Assembly (NCBI RefSeq): GCF_017565745.1
Contig: NZ_JAGDYM010000011.1
Coordinates: 162,432 to 226,431 of the forward strand
Length of the DNA: 64,000 bases
Direction: 5' to 3'
Source of the DNA: Leucobacter weissii
GTDB taxonomy: Bacteria; Actinomycetota; Actinomycetes; Actinomycetales; Microbacteriaceae
Under the pieces are notes generated by a model. That model did no database searches, was not told the DNA's origin, and was given only the letters and a program-made list of their open reading frames with translations. Position 1 is the first letter of the stretch. Every line of letters starts with the position of its first letter. Positions 51,601-59,038 of this stretch are shown here, piece by piece. Position numbers and translations under genes: made by a program.

Positions 51601-51826
51601 GCCCGGAGGTGACGGGGATGTAGCTGCCGGGAGTGGTGAACCTCGTGGAGCTCTGGTCGAGCGACGAGGCGGCCTGCGCCGGCGGTGCGACGGGGCCGGC
51701 GATCAGCCCGGTCGCGCCGATGAGCGCGGCGGCGAGGGCCGCCAGGAGTTTGACGGTGGGGCGTCGTCGTCGTGGCGTTCTCTGCGGTGTTTGCTGCTGT
51801 GTTTCTCGTGGCATCCGGTGCTGCAT
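48653..51826 (-). CDS. LPXTG-anchored fibronectin type III surface protein
   Basis: 1057 residues from ATG 51826 (MQHRMPRETQQQ). A long signal peptide has a Gln/Arg-rich n-region then LLAALAAALIGATGLIAGPVAPPAQA. An N-terminal beta-sandwich region (about residues 50-230) and one cadherin/Ig-like domain precede six FnIII modules (about 270-850), each with the pattern VSWxxPxxxGGxxIxxYxx and NGTxYxFxVxAxNxxGxG. One more Ig-like domain follows, then a Pro/Gly/Asp-rich spacer and the sorting signal LPSTG, a hydrophobic helix and RRTSTGGRRRR. It is covalently anchored to peptidoglycan by a sortase. Adhesion or matrix binding is likely; the ligand is unknown. Confidence 0.9.
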   Translation of the reverse strand: MQHRMPRETQQQTPQRTPRRRRPTVKLLAALAAALIGATGLIAGPVAPPAQAASSLDQSSTRFTTPGSYIPVTSGPLRQTFTAGRTGAIDRIAIAFDRYNPQPEVRAEIVTLVDGSFVGGQTLGFATFPAVGANSSPDDLRTVTLEQPAPVTAETQYGILLRSDATAWVRLTTGYDRGSLPAYEEEWSLGFETYVDDAMQAPGLLGGDSRFFFNQFGFAAFISTGSHRPTVTLDGSPPPGMISTSGPGYITFEGTPTEVGSYPITLTVSNGIGPAVTRTVTLTVAPVPPSRPLGLRLVSLPDGKVTASWDPPSSNGGVAIAEYRLMVLPGVGCTTAELSCTFDGTRLTRGSNYPASLTANNSAGDSEPSYGTLLYTTAPSAVRGFSAYPGNQSVELVWNAPTSNGGAPITEYVLERRSDGGPWGRIGEYPATARKLIAVGLDNGTAYDFRIAARNGPQGLGPWAEASATPAEAPGAPTGVTAQSGDARATVSWQAPSDGGSPITEHRIRHRPLDGGDPDGDWRLTRVLSPDLSEFEFSDLTNGITYEFQVSAVNRAGTGPWSQSVFTVPAGAPIAPMLDSVAPDDRSVHLRWTPPRSDNGSEITGYRVEQRTAGGDWTTAAAGVDLDLGLGSSTAEVTGLDNGTEYEFRVRAINAIGTGAASNTLGATPRTLPGSPRLVDASPGDRRITVGWRAPESDGGAEIESYRLILTRLSGSDSPVTHIVPANARSYTFTDLVNGASYRIEIAARNAAGDGAAASTAALTPRTSPDAPEDLRALPGDREVSLSWAEPSSTGGSPITGYSIRFRIVGAPAWGEAQELDRGLTASVGGLDNGTAYEFQVAAVNTVGTGAWSAPVATTPFVFEPRITGPDGGPLEGRTLRRGDRVALRGDHLPAGAAVVVEMRSDPVELGRAVVGADGSVEMPMSIPADAAYGDHELVAALADAGGPVPSVSIPFSVAARPVTPGPEPGPGPEPGGGDPDPRGPGSDDSDATPAPEETGATPAPGDAGAQPAPHPLPSTGGGAGIGLAAAAALLLLGGAGSWWAARRTSTGGRRRR

Positions 51827-51971
51827 CGCGGGGTGCTTCCTTCGTGTCGAACGCGGTTGCGCCGTCGACTCGAGGAGCGGTTCCCGCGGTGATGTCCGCC
51901 GTGCCCGCCTGGCTGCCTCACGCAACTCGGAAGACCCACTCGCATCTTTGAATTTACTTCTTCTATACCGA

Positions 51972-51988
51972 ATATAGTGCGACTATAT
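51972..51988. promoter_or_regulatory. Perfect AT-rich palindrome upstream of the FnIII gene
   Basis: ATATAGT-GCG-ACTATAT is an uninterrupted perfect inverted repeat 146 bases before the FnIII start codon, within the most AT-rich part of the region (51945-51990), which also has promoter-like TATACC. It is likely an operator of an unidentified regulator; the TetR gene at 47931 is one candidate. Confidence 0.5.
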
Positions 51989-52198
51989 CAAATTTGGGAA
52001 GCGGGTGCGGTGCCGGACTGCGAGTGGTTCGAAGCGGCGGTGTCGGACTCGCTTCGCGGGCGGCGGCGATGCGTGATCCGGATCCGTCGAGCGGGGGTCT
52101 GGAGTCGGTCTTCAGGAATCGAGTGCCCGTGGTGCCCGCCCCAAAGACGTGGTGGCGCGGCGAGAAGCACCATCTCGCGAGAGCTGTGAGAGGCCAGG

Positions 52199-52223
52199 CA
52201 GGATTTGAACCTGCGACCCCTTG
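52199..52223 (-). other. tRNA-Pro 3'-end fragment, candidate att site
   Basis: Read on the minus strand these 25 bases (CAAGGGGTCGCAG then GTTCAAATCCTG) equal the end of the anticodon stem, the variable loop and the T arm of bacterial tRNA-Pro. The 5' part of the tRNA is missing, and the upstream bases do not fold as a D or anticodon arm. A lone tRNA 3' end is the usual scar left at the distal end of an element integrated in a tRNA gene. Its orientation puts the element to the right (52224 onward), with the intact tRNA-Pro expected beyond the contig end. Confidence 0.7.
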
Positions 52224-52428
52224 GAGAATCCCTGATCAAAGCCGGTTTTTCTCGAAGTCGTGGAGCGTCTCGGGTTCCCTGTTTCTAACTGGGAATCGGG
52301 TGATTCGCCTGTTTGGAGTGTAGCCGGTCCGTGGCGCTGCGTCACGGGTGATTGAGGTGGGTAATAGTTCCCATATACGCAATCGGACTCATCCTCTAAT
52401 CGCGCATACATGATGCTAACCTGCGACT

Positions 52429-53073
52429 GTGTTGGCTACCTTAGATTCGTCTCCTCGCGCAGTAAGTGAGATTGTCACAGCAGTAGTCAATCCCCCTTGG
52501 TGGGGGGTCTCAGTGATCGCTGGAGCATTCCTTCTTCTGGGAGGCTTCCTGACTTTCATATTCACTCGACTTAACGACAATCGAAAAGCACAAAGGGAGC
52601 GAGACGCCGTCTGGACGCGCGAAGTGATCGACAGAGGCGCGAAACTCCTAGAGTGTGGCGATAAGGTTCGCGACTTAGGCCTGATCTCCCTGAATAGAGA
52701 CATAAGTGAGTGCCTGGTCTTAATTTCAGAAGAAGGCGGGTCGTTACTTGAGGAACTCCGGCTCTCGGCTCGCAGATTTTCCTTGGTCATGCCCGACAGC
52801 TTTGGACCTGATTTCAAGGACTATATGGCGTGGTCAACGGCGCTTCTTATCCCGCCATTTCAGCAGAAGGGGCAACTACTGGCACTCCAGCATCAAGCCC
52901 AAGCATCGCAGCGTATCATCAACCGAATTCGCGAAGTCAATGGTTTACCTAACCAGGCGATGACCAGCAACGGCTACCAGGACCTACCAGAGCGGGTCGA
53001 GGATGTCGTTGCCTCCGCCCTAGACGAGATAGCCACAGCAAACCGCGAGGAAAGGCAGCAGACTGACAGTTAG
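52429..53073 (+). CDS. Unknown membrane-anchored protein at the island edge
   Basis: 214 residues from GTG 52429. One strong transmembrane helix at about residues 24-46 (WWGVSVIAGAFLLLGGFLTFIFT), followed by a long, mainly helical cytoplasmic part with coiled-coil-like charge patterns (LNDNRKAQRERDAVWTREVIDRGAKLLE). No family recognised. Base and codon use (TTA, ATA, AGA codons) is far more AT-rich than chromosomal genes, in keeping with recent transfer. It is convergent with the four-gene operon, 85 bases away. A membrane effector or accessory protein is possible but unproven. Confidence 0.6.
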   Translation: MLATLDSSPRAVSEIVTAVVNPPWWGVSVIAGAFLLLGGFLTFIFTRLNDNRKAQRERDAVWTREVIDRGAKLLECGDKVRDLGLISLNRDISECLVLISEEGGSLLEELRLSARRFSLVMPDSFGPDFKDYMAWSTALLIPPFQQKGQLLALQHQAQASQRIINRIREVNGLPNQAMTSNGYQDLPERVEDVVASALDEIATANREERQQTDS

Positions 53074-53158
53074 CGAGAATCAGGTTTCTTTGACACACCC
53101 AAAGCTAGTAGAGCCGACGGACAGTGGTGCCGCTCGATGATCCTGAGCACCTGGGCAT

Positions 53159-54115
53159 TCAAATACTAAATGCGTCTAATTCGAGAATGAACTCATGGAC
53201 GGTCGCCCAGCCCGAGGAGGTTTCACGGCTGTATTTCTGGGCATACGGAAATACGATACTCGTGGCTGTTCCCCGAGCCTCGCACAAGTAATACCAGGCA
53301 AAGCCGAGGACCTGAGTTTTCGGCCCAACAGGGCAAAGGTATATGTTATTTGCTTTTCCGCGTTGACGAAGCATTGCAACCTGTTCGCTCAGGACTTGAG
53401 CGGTCATGAATGGGTTACTAGCTGGCGCAAAGAGCAGGGTACGAGTGCGATAGTCATTGATGGATTCTCTCGCTTGAGAGACTCTATAAAGACTCTCTTG
53501 ATACATGTGCGGTTGAAGCCCTGGGAGCCCAACCAACAAGTAGTGCTCAGCGTTCTTCTTGCTTTCTGCCGCAGCCTTCACCAGCTCATGATCATAACCG
53601 GCTCCGATAACGAGGCAATCGCGACCGTCAAACGCCGTTCGATGAAGTCCTCCATATCCAGGAACAATCGCGACCCTTTCGATGGGCCCTTTACTGAAGG
53701 TAGTCTCATGCCCCGAAATATAGGAAACCGGGTCTGAATAGAGAAGAGTTACATACTGAAATCCTGCACGCTTCAACATAAGCGGCAGCAATAGCAAATA
53801 GGGCCGCATCATCCCAGTGATATCGATCGCAACGCGACTCGAGCGATCAGCCGGAAATTGGTCTATGCACCTTTCCCACGCGTCTACGATCGCTTCGTGC
53901 GGATTAGGCGACCACCAGGCAGATGAGGGACGTTCATCCGCGGGATAACCATATTCTGGATGAACGAGCCATAGTTTCTGCGAGGCTGGCAGTCGCTCAA
54001 AGAGTCCTATCACCCTCTCGGAATCGTTGTAGGCAGACAGCAGGAAATCAAATGAACGATCCCCTAACTCCTCCGGACTGAACCTTGTTCGAGAGAATAT
54101 GCTGTAGTCATACAT
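53159..54115 (-). CDS. Rossmann/CARF-like protein with DITG motif, conflict-system component
   Basis: 318 residues, soluble, not recognised with certainty. The first half alternates strands and helices and contains RVAIDITGMMRPYLLLLPLMLKRAG (motif IDITGMMRP at residues 97-105), followed by VTLLYSDPVSY. This strand-DxTG-helix plan resembles the CARF/Rossmann ligand-sensor folds of CRISPR-accessory and other defence proteins. The second half (after GGLHRTAFDGRDCLVIGAGYDHELVKAAAE) looks like another Rossmann-type unit. It is last in the operon, 8 bases after the ATPase gene. A ligand-sensing or nucleotide-derived-signal role is inferred. Confidence 0.6.
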   Translation of the reverse strand: MYDYSIFSRTRFSPEELGDRSFDFLLSAYNDSERVIGLFERLPASQKLWLVHPEYGYPADERPSSAWWSPNPHEAIVDAWERCIDQFPADRSSRVAIDITGMMRPYLLLLPLMLKRAGFQYVTLLYSDPVSYISGHETTFSKGPIERVAIVPGYGGLHRTAFDGRDCLVIGAGYDHELVKAAAESKKNAEHYLLVGLPGLQPHMYQESLYRVSQARESINDYRTRTLLFAPASNPFMTAQVLSEQVAMLRQRGKANNIYLCPVGPKTQVLGFAWYYLCEARGTATSIVFPYAQKYSRETSSGWATVHEFILELDAFSI

Positions 54116-54123
54116 AACTTGAC

Positions 54124-56094
54124 CTAGAACAGCTGATCCATTGCTGGACTTTTGAATGGTGCAGTAAGAGGCGATACGCGCCTTTTGGCTACGGTCTGAA
54201 ACGCGGCCTCGTCTGACCCAGGTGAGAACAGTGCGCTCACTTCGTCTCCGGTCAACGACAGATCTCCCCTTCGACCGAACCCCAGGCCGAAGAAAGGCGA
54301 CAGCATCGGATGGAGCTTAAACTTCCTATGCACGGAGCCGCGGTTACGAGATTGCCGGCCCATAGGGACCTCAATCAACATGCGATGCTTAACGCAGCTC
54401 TCGATTACCTTTATTGTTTGTTGATCCAGCCCCTCGAGGTTCGACGAGAATGTAGTCAGGTTTACCTCAGAAGGCTTATCTGAATAGCGAATATCCCGAA
54501 GCAGAGAACCCAAGCGTCGAATAGCGCGGTCGCAGTGCGTTCCTATTTCCCCCAACGGCTTTACATCATTGAGGTACCAAGAAGACGCCTCGCGCACTCC
54601 TGCCGACTGTGTGGAGATCGGTACAACGACACCTTCTCCAAAAGGCTGCTCATCTCGCCACGTCGCCCGGGAAGTTATATATTTGAGAATCACCAGGAGG
54701 TTCCGAGGCAGGTAGCCTGTCATACCTACTAGTGTGTCTATGCCGAAGTAGGGTTGGTCCACAGATTGATCGGCATAGACCTGGGCCGCCATGTCATGCT
54801 TCCATAGGTTAAGAAAGTTCTTCTGCTCCACCTGGGCTGAGTCTGTCGCTAAGGGGCGGACAAATTCACTTGCCTGCTGGAAGTGTCCCGGCCGAAACAG
54901 ACCCTCTTTACTCCACAATTGGAAGGCTTTGAGGATCGCCAGCTTTTCCAGAAGTGGGTGTTCATCGCACCTCACTTCCGCTACTACTTGGTCAGCGATT
55001 TCAGGACTTCGCGTTGTCTCAAGAACTACTTTGCGAACGCGCGTCAGATGTTTCCTGTCACGAGATCCAATGGCATCTAGTAGAGCGTCATCTAACAATG
55101 AAGTCGTTTTCCTGGCCTCAAGCTTGCGAACCCAATCCCTCGAAGCCTGAGGTTCCAAATCTGCCGCACGAAGCCTCTTCTCGATCATGTCAACACAGAA
55201 TCGCTTGTAGGCCTCTTCGCTCTGGCTATACGCGTTCTCTGGCACAACCTTTCGAAACTCGCTGCCCTCTTTGTTTTCCTCCCCAGCGCTTAACGTCTTC
55301 TGAGTACGGATGCCCCATTCACGAGATCCGATTAAGAAGCATGTCGGCAGCTTCTTCTCCCTAACGAGCGTGTTCACAAATAGCTGTTGGCTCTCAGTGA
55401 GGTTCTCAAGTTCGTCGAGCATATAGGTGAGTTTCATGCCGTCCAGCCCCTGAAGCTGCTGGACAGCCGAACCCATACCGAATACGAGCGATCCAGGCGA
55501 GAACCGGATCAAAACCTCTAAAGATTTTTTCAGCGGAGCATTATTTATTGCAGCATCGATGTTCTGTTGGACTGCGGCAAGTGCTTCCCTGAAATTCGCT
55601 AATGGTGAGTTCGCCTTCAATTTAGGAAAATCCAGGATGAGCTGCGAACCGGTCTCCACCAGATGTTCGAGTTCGTCCGCGTTCCAGGGATTTTCTGTGG
55701 CCTGAATGTCAGAAATAATATCCAGAAGCAGCAGCACAAGGCGGATCTCTAGTGACTGCGCAAATACCGCTCGCCAAGCGTCATCCGAGATATGTGCGCC
55801 CTCGAAGCGGCTACCGTCAAGACCGCTGGCAGGCACGTAGATACCGAGGTAACCGTCCCCTTTCAGCGCCTTCAGAAGGCTACCGGAAGCACGATCCTTC
55901 TGAAGAGGATAGGAGTAGAAACGCATTAGATGCGTTCTACCTCCCCCTTTACCTCCCACAAGATACTGAGTTATCGGACTACGCGGATCAACCAGCGGAT
56001 AGTCTTCGGTAGAGAAACTTACAAAGCGAGTAGCAATCTCATGATCGGTGAAGTCTACAGCTTTTGTTACCTCAAAGGGGTTCTGTGGCATCAT
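54124..56094 (-). CDS. ORC/CDC6-like AAA+ ATPase with divergent Walker A
   Basis: 656 residues; ATG 56094 overlaps the upstream TAA by one base (ATG 56091 also possible). N-terminus NPFEVTKAVDFTDHEIATRFV leads to the P-loop GGKGGGRTHLMRF (residues 47-59), where Arg53 replaces the normal Lys. Walker B is YMLDELENL (Asp227, Glu228), sensor 1 in CFLIGSREWG. The C-terminal third holds winged-helix-like segments (LPRNLLVILKYITSRATW, RMLIEVPMGRQSRNRGSVHRKFKLHPMLSPFFG). This outline resembles ORC-CDC6-like ATPases found in predicted bacterial conflict systems. Probably binds DNA or partner proteins; hydrolysis may be altered by the Arg. Confidence 0.7.
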   Translation of the reverse strand: MMPQNPFEVTKAVDFTDHEIATRFVSFSTEDYPLVDPRSPITQYLVGGKGGGRTHLMRFYSYPLQKDRASGSLLKALKGDGYLGIYVPASGLDGSRFEGAHISDDAWRAVFAQSLEIRLVLLLLDIISDIQATENPWNADELEHLVETGSQLILDFPKLKANSPLANFREALAAVQQNIDAAINNAPLKKSLEVLIRFSPGSLVFGMGSAVQQLQGLDGMKLTYMLDELENLTESQQLFVNTLVREKKLPTCFLIGSREWGIRTQKTLSAGEENKEGSEFRKVVPENAYSQSEEAYKRFCVDMIEKRLRAADLEPQASRDWVRKLEARKTTSLLDDALLDAIGSRDRKHLTRVRKVVLETTRSPEIADQVVAEVRCDEHPLLEKLAILKAFQLWSKEGLFRPGHFQQASEFVRPLATDSAQVEQKNFLNLWKHDMAAQVYADQSVDQPYFGIDTLVGMTGYLPRNLLVILKYITSRATWRDEQPFGEGVVVPISTQSAGVREASSWYLNDVKPLGEIGTHCDRAIRRLGSLLRDIRYSDKPSEVNLTTFSSNLEGLDQQTIKVIESCVKHRMLIEVPMGRQSRNRGSVHRKFKLHPMLSPFFGLGFGRRGDLSLTGDEVSALFSPGSDEAAFQTVAKRRVSPLTAPFKSPAMDQLF

Positions 56095-57080
56095 TACACC
56101 TTGCTATAACGCGGAAAGACAGCTTCCCATTCAATTGAATACTCGTTTAGCCAGAAAATCGGTAGTGAATTGTCGGGAACATTATGTTGAAATCCCATAA
56201 GCAGCTGCCCATCCTTATAGCCGAGCGGATGGTTCGGAACTAGTAGTTTCCCATACGCTTCAGCGAAGCGCTTGGCCTCATCAAGAGTGATTTCAACAGG
56301 AGGAGAAATATACACTCTCGAGCGCTTGTCGAAGGCTTTCTCCGCGTCATCGAGTTCATTCACTGTTTCTACGTGATCAAATGGGAGCTTCCTTACAGTT
56401 TCAAGGGCTTGGGAGCGCGCAAAGAGTGTGAAGTAGGAGATCTCTAAGTCCAGAGAACTCTCTTGTGCTGTCTGCCGGACATACTGGAGCAGTTTTTTGC
56501 TGTACTCCGTTGCCTGCTGACCTGATCCCATCAAGTCATCGATAAACACAAGCCGTTTCAATCCTTGTATTGCTATGGCGTTGTTGGAAACACCCGGCGC
56601 CTTAGCCATAATCTCATGTTGATGAATAAACAGGGACTTTGGCAGCTTATTGACTTGCCGGAAATAGTAGAGAAGGTGGGCGCCACTCTCTGATGGATTA
56701 CCCATCCCCAGGAACCTCGTCGTGGCTAGCTCTCTGCGGAATTCCGCGTCTAAGGAGAGAAAATCTCGAGTATGCCCCAGAGCCTTTCTACTCGCCTGGA
56801 TAATCGGATAACGGAAGAGATCCCGAAATAGCGATTTCAGCATTTCTCTGACTTCGTTGATTCCAAAGAAATCGAAGTTAGCCAAGAGGTGAAGAGCATG
56901 AAGCCGCTCTCGTTCGACGCCTAGCACGCGCCCGTCAAAGTTGCCCAACCAACGCTCTACATCTGAGCCTTGAACTACGCCTGACCAGACTTCCTCTGAG
57001 AGTGTGCGTATGCGACTCTGTATTGCCTCCTCTATCGAGTCTTCAACAGCGAAAACTTGATCACTTCTATCACTACTCAT
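56094..57080 (-). CDS. Phosphoribosyltransferase-like protein (PRTase-CE type)
   Basis: 328 residues from ATG 57080, preceded by GAGG; the TTG at 57098 is less likely. A helical N-terminal half (about 1-165) is followed by a phosphoribosyltransferase-like core with the PRPP-loop-style motif LVFIDDLMGSGQQATEY (about residues 178-194; Asp-Asp then Gly-Ser-Gly). I associate this with the PRTase-CE group from predicted conflict systems rather than with salvage enzymes, because the purine- or pyrimidine-binding hood is absent. The substrate may be a nucleotide or a protein. It overlaps the methyltransferase stop (ATGAGTAG) and the ATPase start, so all are coupled. Confidence 0.7.
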   Translation of the reverse strand: MSSDRSDQVFAVEDSIEEAIQSRIRTLSEEVWSGVVQGSDVERWLGNFDGRVLGVERERLHALHLLANFDFFGINEVREMLKSLFRDLFRYPIIQASRKALGHTRDFLSLDAEFRRELATTRFLGMGNPSESGAHLLYYFRQVNKLPKSLFIHQHEIMAKAPGVSNNAIAIQGLKRLVFIDDLMGSGQQATEYSKKLLQYVRQTAQESSLDLEISYFTLFARSQALETVRKLPFDHVETVNELDDAEKAFDKRSRVYISPPVEITLDEAKRFAEAYGKLLVPNHPLGYKDGQLLMGFQHNVPDNSLPIFWLNEYSIEWEAVFPRYSKV

Positions 57081-58380
57081 CAGCCTCGAAAACCTCAACG
57101 TATTCAGCGTGAGATGGTTTCGCTGCAGATCTGCGCTTCGTTAGCAAAGATCGGCCTCGAATCTCATCACGCAGACTTATAGCGCGCCTATAACCCCGAT
57201 ATTCAAGCATGTCACCTAATAGGTCATAGGTTTCAACTTCCAGGTTTCCGACCGTATTCGTTCCAGAAATCAGGACCACTCTTGCCGCTTTTGCTTGAGC
57301 GTTCGCGAAAACCCTATCCATGTCCGAGAAATAGTGGGCATAAATCGCTCCTCGCGTTTTTGAAACCGCTTCGGCCGCCTCTATGACTTCCCCAATGTGA
57401 GGTAGAAGCGCTTCGTTCTTATACGAAGTACGCTCAGCAAGGGAGAGATGCTCACGACCGATACTGCTGCGTTCAAGCCCGATGGTTCCCGCGTCAGTAC
57501 CATGATGCAGCCACCCCAGTTCAAGACTCGTGCTGCGTATGTACTTTTGCGCCGCACCATAAGGCGGGCTGGTAAAAACTAAAGCTCTGTCGCCCAGTGA
57601 TGCCTGGCCCCAAGTACCAGGATCACGAGCATCTCCTTCGATTACAGATGCTGCGGTACACGATGCCTGAATTCTCTCAAGTCGATTAGCGACTTGTTCG
57701 GCCGTTTGGGCCCATGTTTGCCACACATCCTTGGAAGAGAAAACTGTAGGAGACTTCGGCCTGACTGGTACCGGGATCCGTCGATCAGTATTAGCTACTT
57801 TCTTGGCAGTCAGGACAAAAACTAGGGACAACGCATCAGCTTCAACGCCGTTCCGGCCCTGAAGTACATGTGAGAGACGCGCAAGGGCAGAGTATGCTTC
57901 TGACGAATACCAATGCCGAACATATTCCTTCGCGTCTCGTCGGCGACGCCCTTGTTTCGCGTCTTGCAGAACCTGACGAATGCTGCGTCGAAACTGGCCC
58001 GTGTCTAGCGGGGTTGTCTTCACTCTCGATACGAGAGCACCTATTGGATTCTGTTCGATACCGCTAGATCGCAATCCCAGCTTTTGCGCTTCAACGAGCA
58101 CGGTGCCCGATCCGCAGAACGGATCAAGCACATAATCTACTCCTTTAGTGATTTGCTCGCAGGCGAGAAGCATCCGAGGTATCTGCCTCAACAGGCGCGC
58201 TGGGTAGGGGAAGATTCCATGCGTCAGCTCGTCAGCAGGTAAGGAACCAACCAGGTCGCGAAAGCTAACATCAATCGGACGGCCCTGATACTGCTCTTCT
58301 AGTTGACTGAATATGCCGCTAAACGAAGAGGTAGGGGGGTGAGCCTCTGACAGGCCCCCATCTCGCATCTGACCTCTCAT
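57073..58380 (-). CDS. DNA methyltransferase (N4C/N6A class)
   Basis: 435 residues from ATG 58380 (GAAGG seven bases before); ATG 58368 and longer starts up to 58578 are possible. SAM motif I DPFCGSGTVLVEAQKLG (about 86-102) is preceded by HGIFPYPARLLRQIPRMLL, and motif IV TSPPYG lies at about 270-275, giving an order of I before IV. The SPPY form is common in N4-cytosine enzymes, though amino-group target cannot be settled. No restriction enzyme is adjacent. It is first in the four-gene operon, so methylation may mark self DNA or be part of sensing. Its AT-rich codons differ from the chromosome. Confidence 0.8.
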   Translation of the reverse strand: MRGQMRDGGLSEAHPPTSSFSGIFSQLEEQYQGRPIDVSFRDLVGSLPADELTHGIFPYPARLLRQIPRMLLACEQITKGVDYVLDPFCGSGTVLVEAQKLGLRSSGIEQNPIGALVSRVKTTPLDTGQFRRSIRQVLQDAKQGRRRRDAKEYVRHWYSSEAYSALARLSHVLQGRNGVEADALSLVFVLTAKKVANTDRRIPVPVRPKSPTVFSSKDVWQTWAQTAEQVANRLERIQASCTAASVIEGDARDPGTWGQASLGDRALVFTSPPYGAAQKYIRSTSLELGWLHHGTDAGTIGLERSSIGREHLSLAERTSYKNEALLPHIGEVIEAAEAVSKTRGAIYAHYFSDMDRVFANAQAKAARVVLISGTNTVGNLEVETYDLLGDMLEYRGYRRAISLRDEIRGRSLLTKRRSAAKPSHAEYVEVFEADE

Positions 58381-59038
58381 GAGCACGCCTTCGATACTAT
58401 CGTTGTCACGTCTGAAGCCTGCGGCGTTAAGCATTGCAGTCAGGACTCCCGTGAAACGCGCTAAGTATGGAGGGGGCGAATGGCCCCCTCGCCAGCTCCG
58501 AAGCATCGGCGAAGTCAGTTCTAGAATGAAGGCTCGTGTCTGGATTCTCCACACATTGCCGACTGTGGCGGGAGGCAACGACCGAGGAGACGACCCGGTT
58601 CACTACAACGAACGCGAGAACCTGGCAAGGAGCAATCGCCCCTATGCATGGGTCTGTGATATCAAATCAGAGCTTACTCGCGACCTTCAAACCTCCGTTG
58701 AAAGAAGTGTGGCGGCTCGTTGAGCTGTGCTGAGTGAGTCACAGCGGGGCTGGTTCAAAGTGCTTCGTGCGGGGGCGTGGGGCGCATTTCTGAGGGTCGA
58801 ACGCTGGTTCTTGGAGCTGGTTGCTCGATCTGCGGCGATGCGGGCATAGCGCGCAAAGATTCGGCTCGAGACCTGCATCCAGTGTTTCAGTCCATCCCCG
58901 GCACTGCCTGTCCCTGGCAGTGGTAGGCAAACCGGGGTTCTGGCTACCACTGGACCGCCCGGGGATGGTAGTTGCATGGCCGGTTCGCATCGTGTGACCG
59001 GACGCACTTCACCCGATCTCAGGGAGGGAACCTGCCCG
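58381..59038. other. Intergenic region between the two island operons
   Basis: About 660 bases. The first 150 may include an alternative N-terminal part of the methyltransferase. A short plus-strand frame (58526-58723) has no ribosome site and no recognisable homology. Composition rises in GC from about 58740 onward, marking the change to the second island segment. No transposase or integrase could be supported on either strand. Confidence 0.4.

Larger units (their letters stand above)
51827..52428. other. Intergenic region spanning chromosome/island junction
   Basis: Some 600 bases with no supported gene. It holds the promoter region of the FnIII gene, the palindrome at 51972, and a tRNA-Pro 3'-end fragment at 52199-52223. 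To the right of that fragment base composition falls and the sequence becomes unlike the chromosome to the left. The open frame on the minus strand over the tRNA fragment is a typical tRNA read-through artefact. Confidence 0.5.

Noticed and set aside
52112..52411. Minus-strand ORF containing GSQVQILPG
   Set aside because: This is the translation of the tRNA-Pro fragment and flanks, a common artefact over tRNA 3' ends.
58526..58723. Small plus-strand gene divergent from the methyltransferase
   Set aside because: No ribosome site, no recognisable family, and it overlaps a possible longer start of the methyltransferase.
58687..59007. Minus-strand frames that might be a transposase or integrase remnant
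   Set aside because: Pro/Ser/Arg-rich composition without DDE, HTH or tyrosine-recombinase motifs; looks non-coding.
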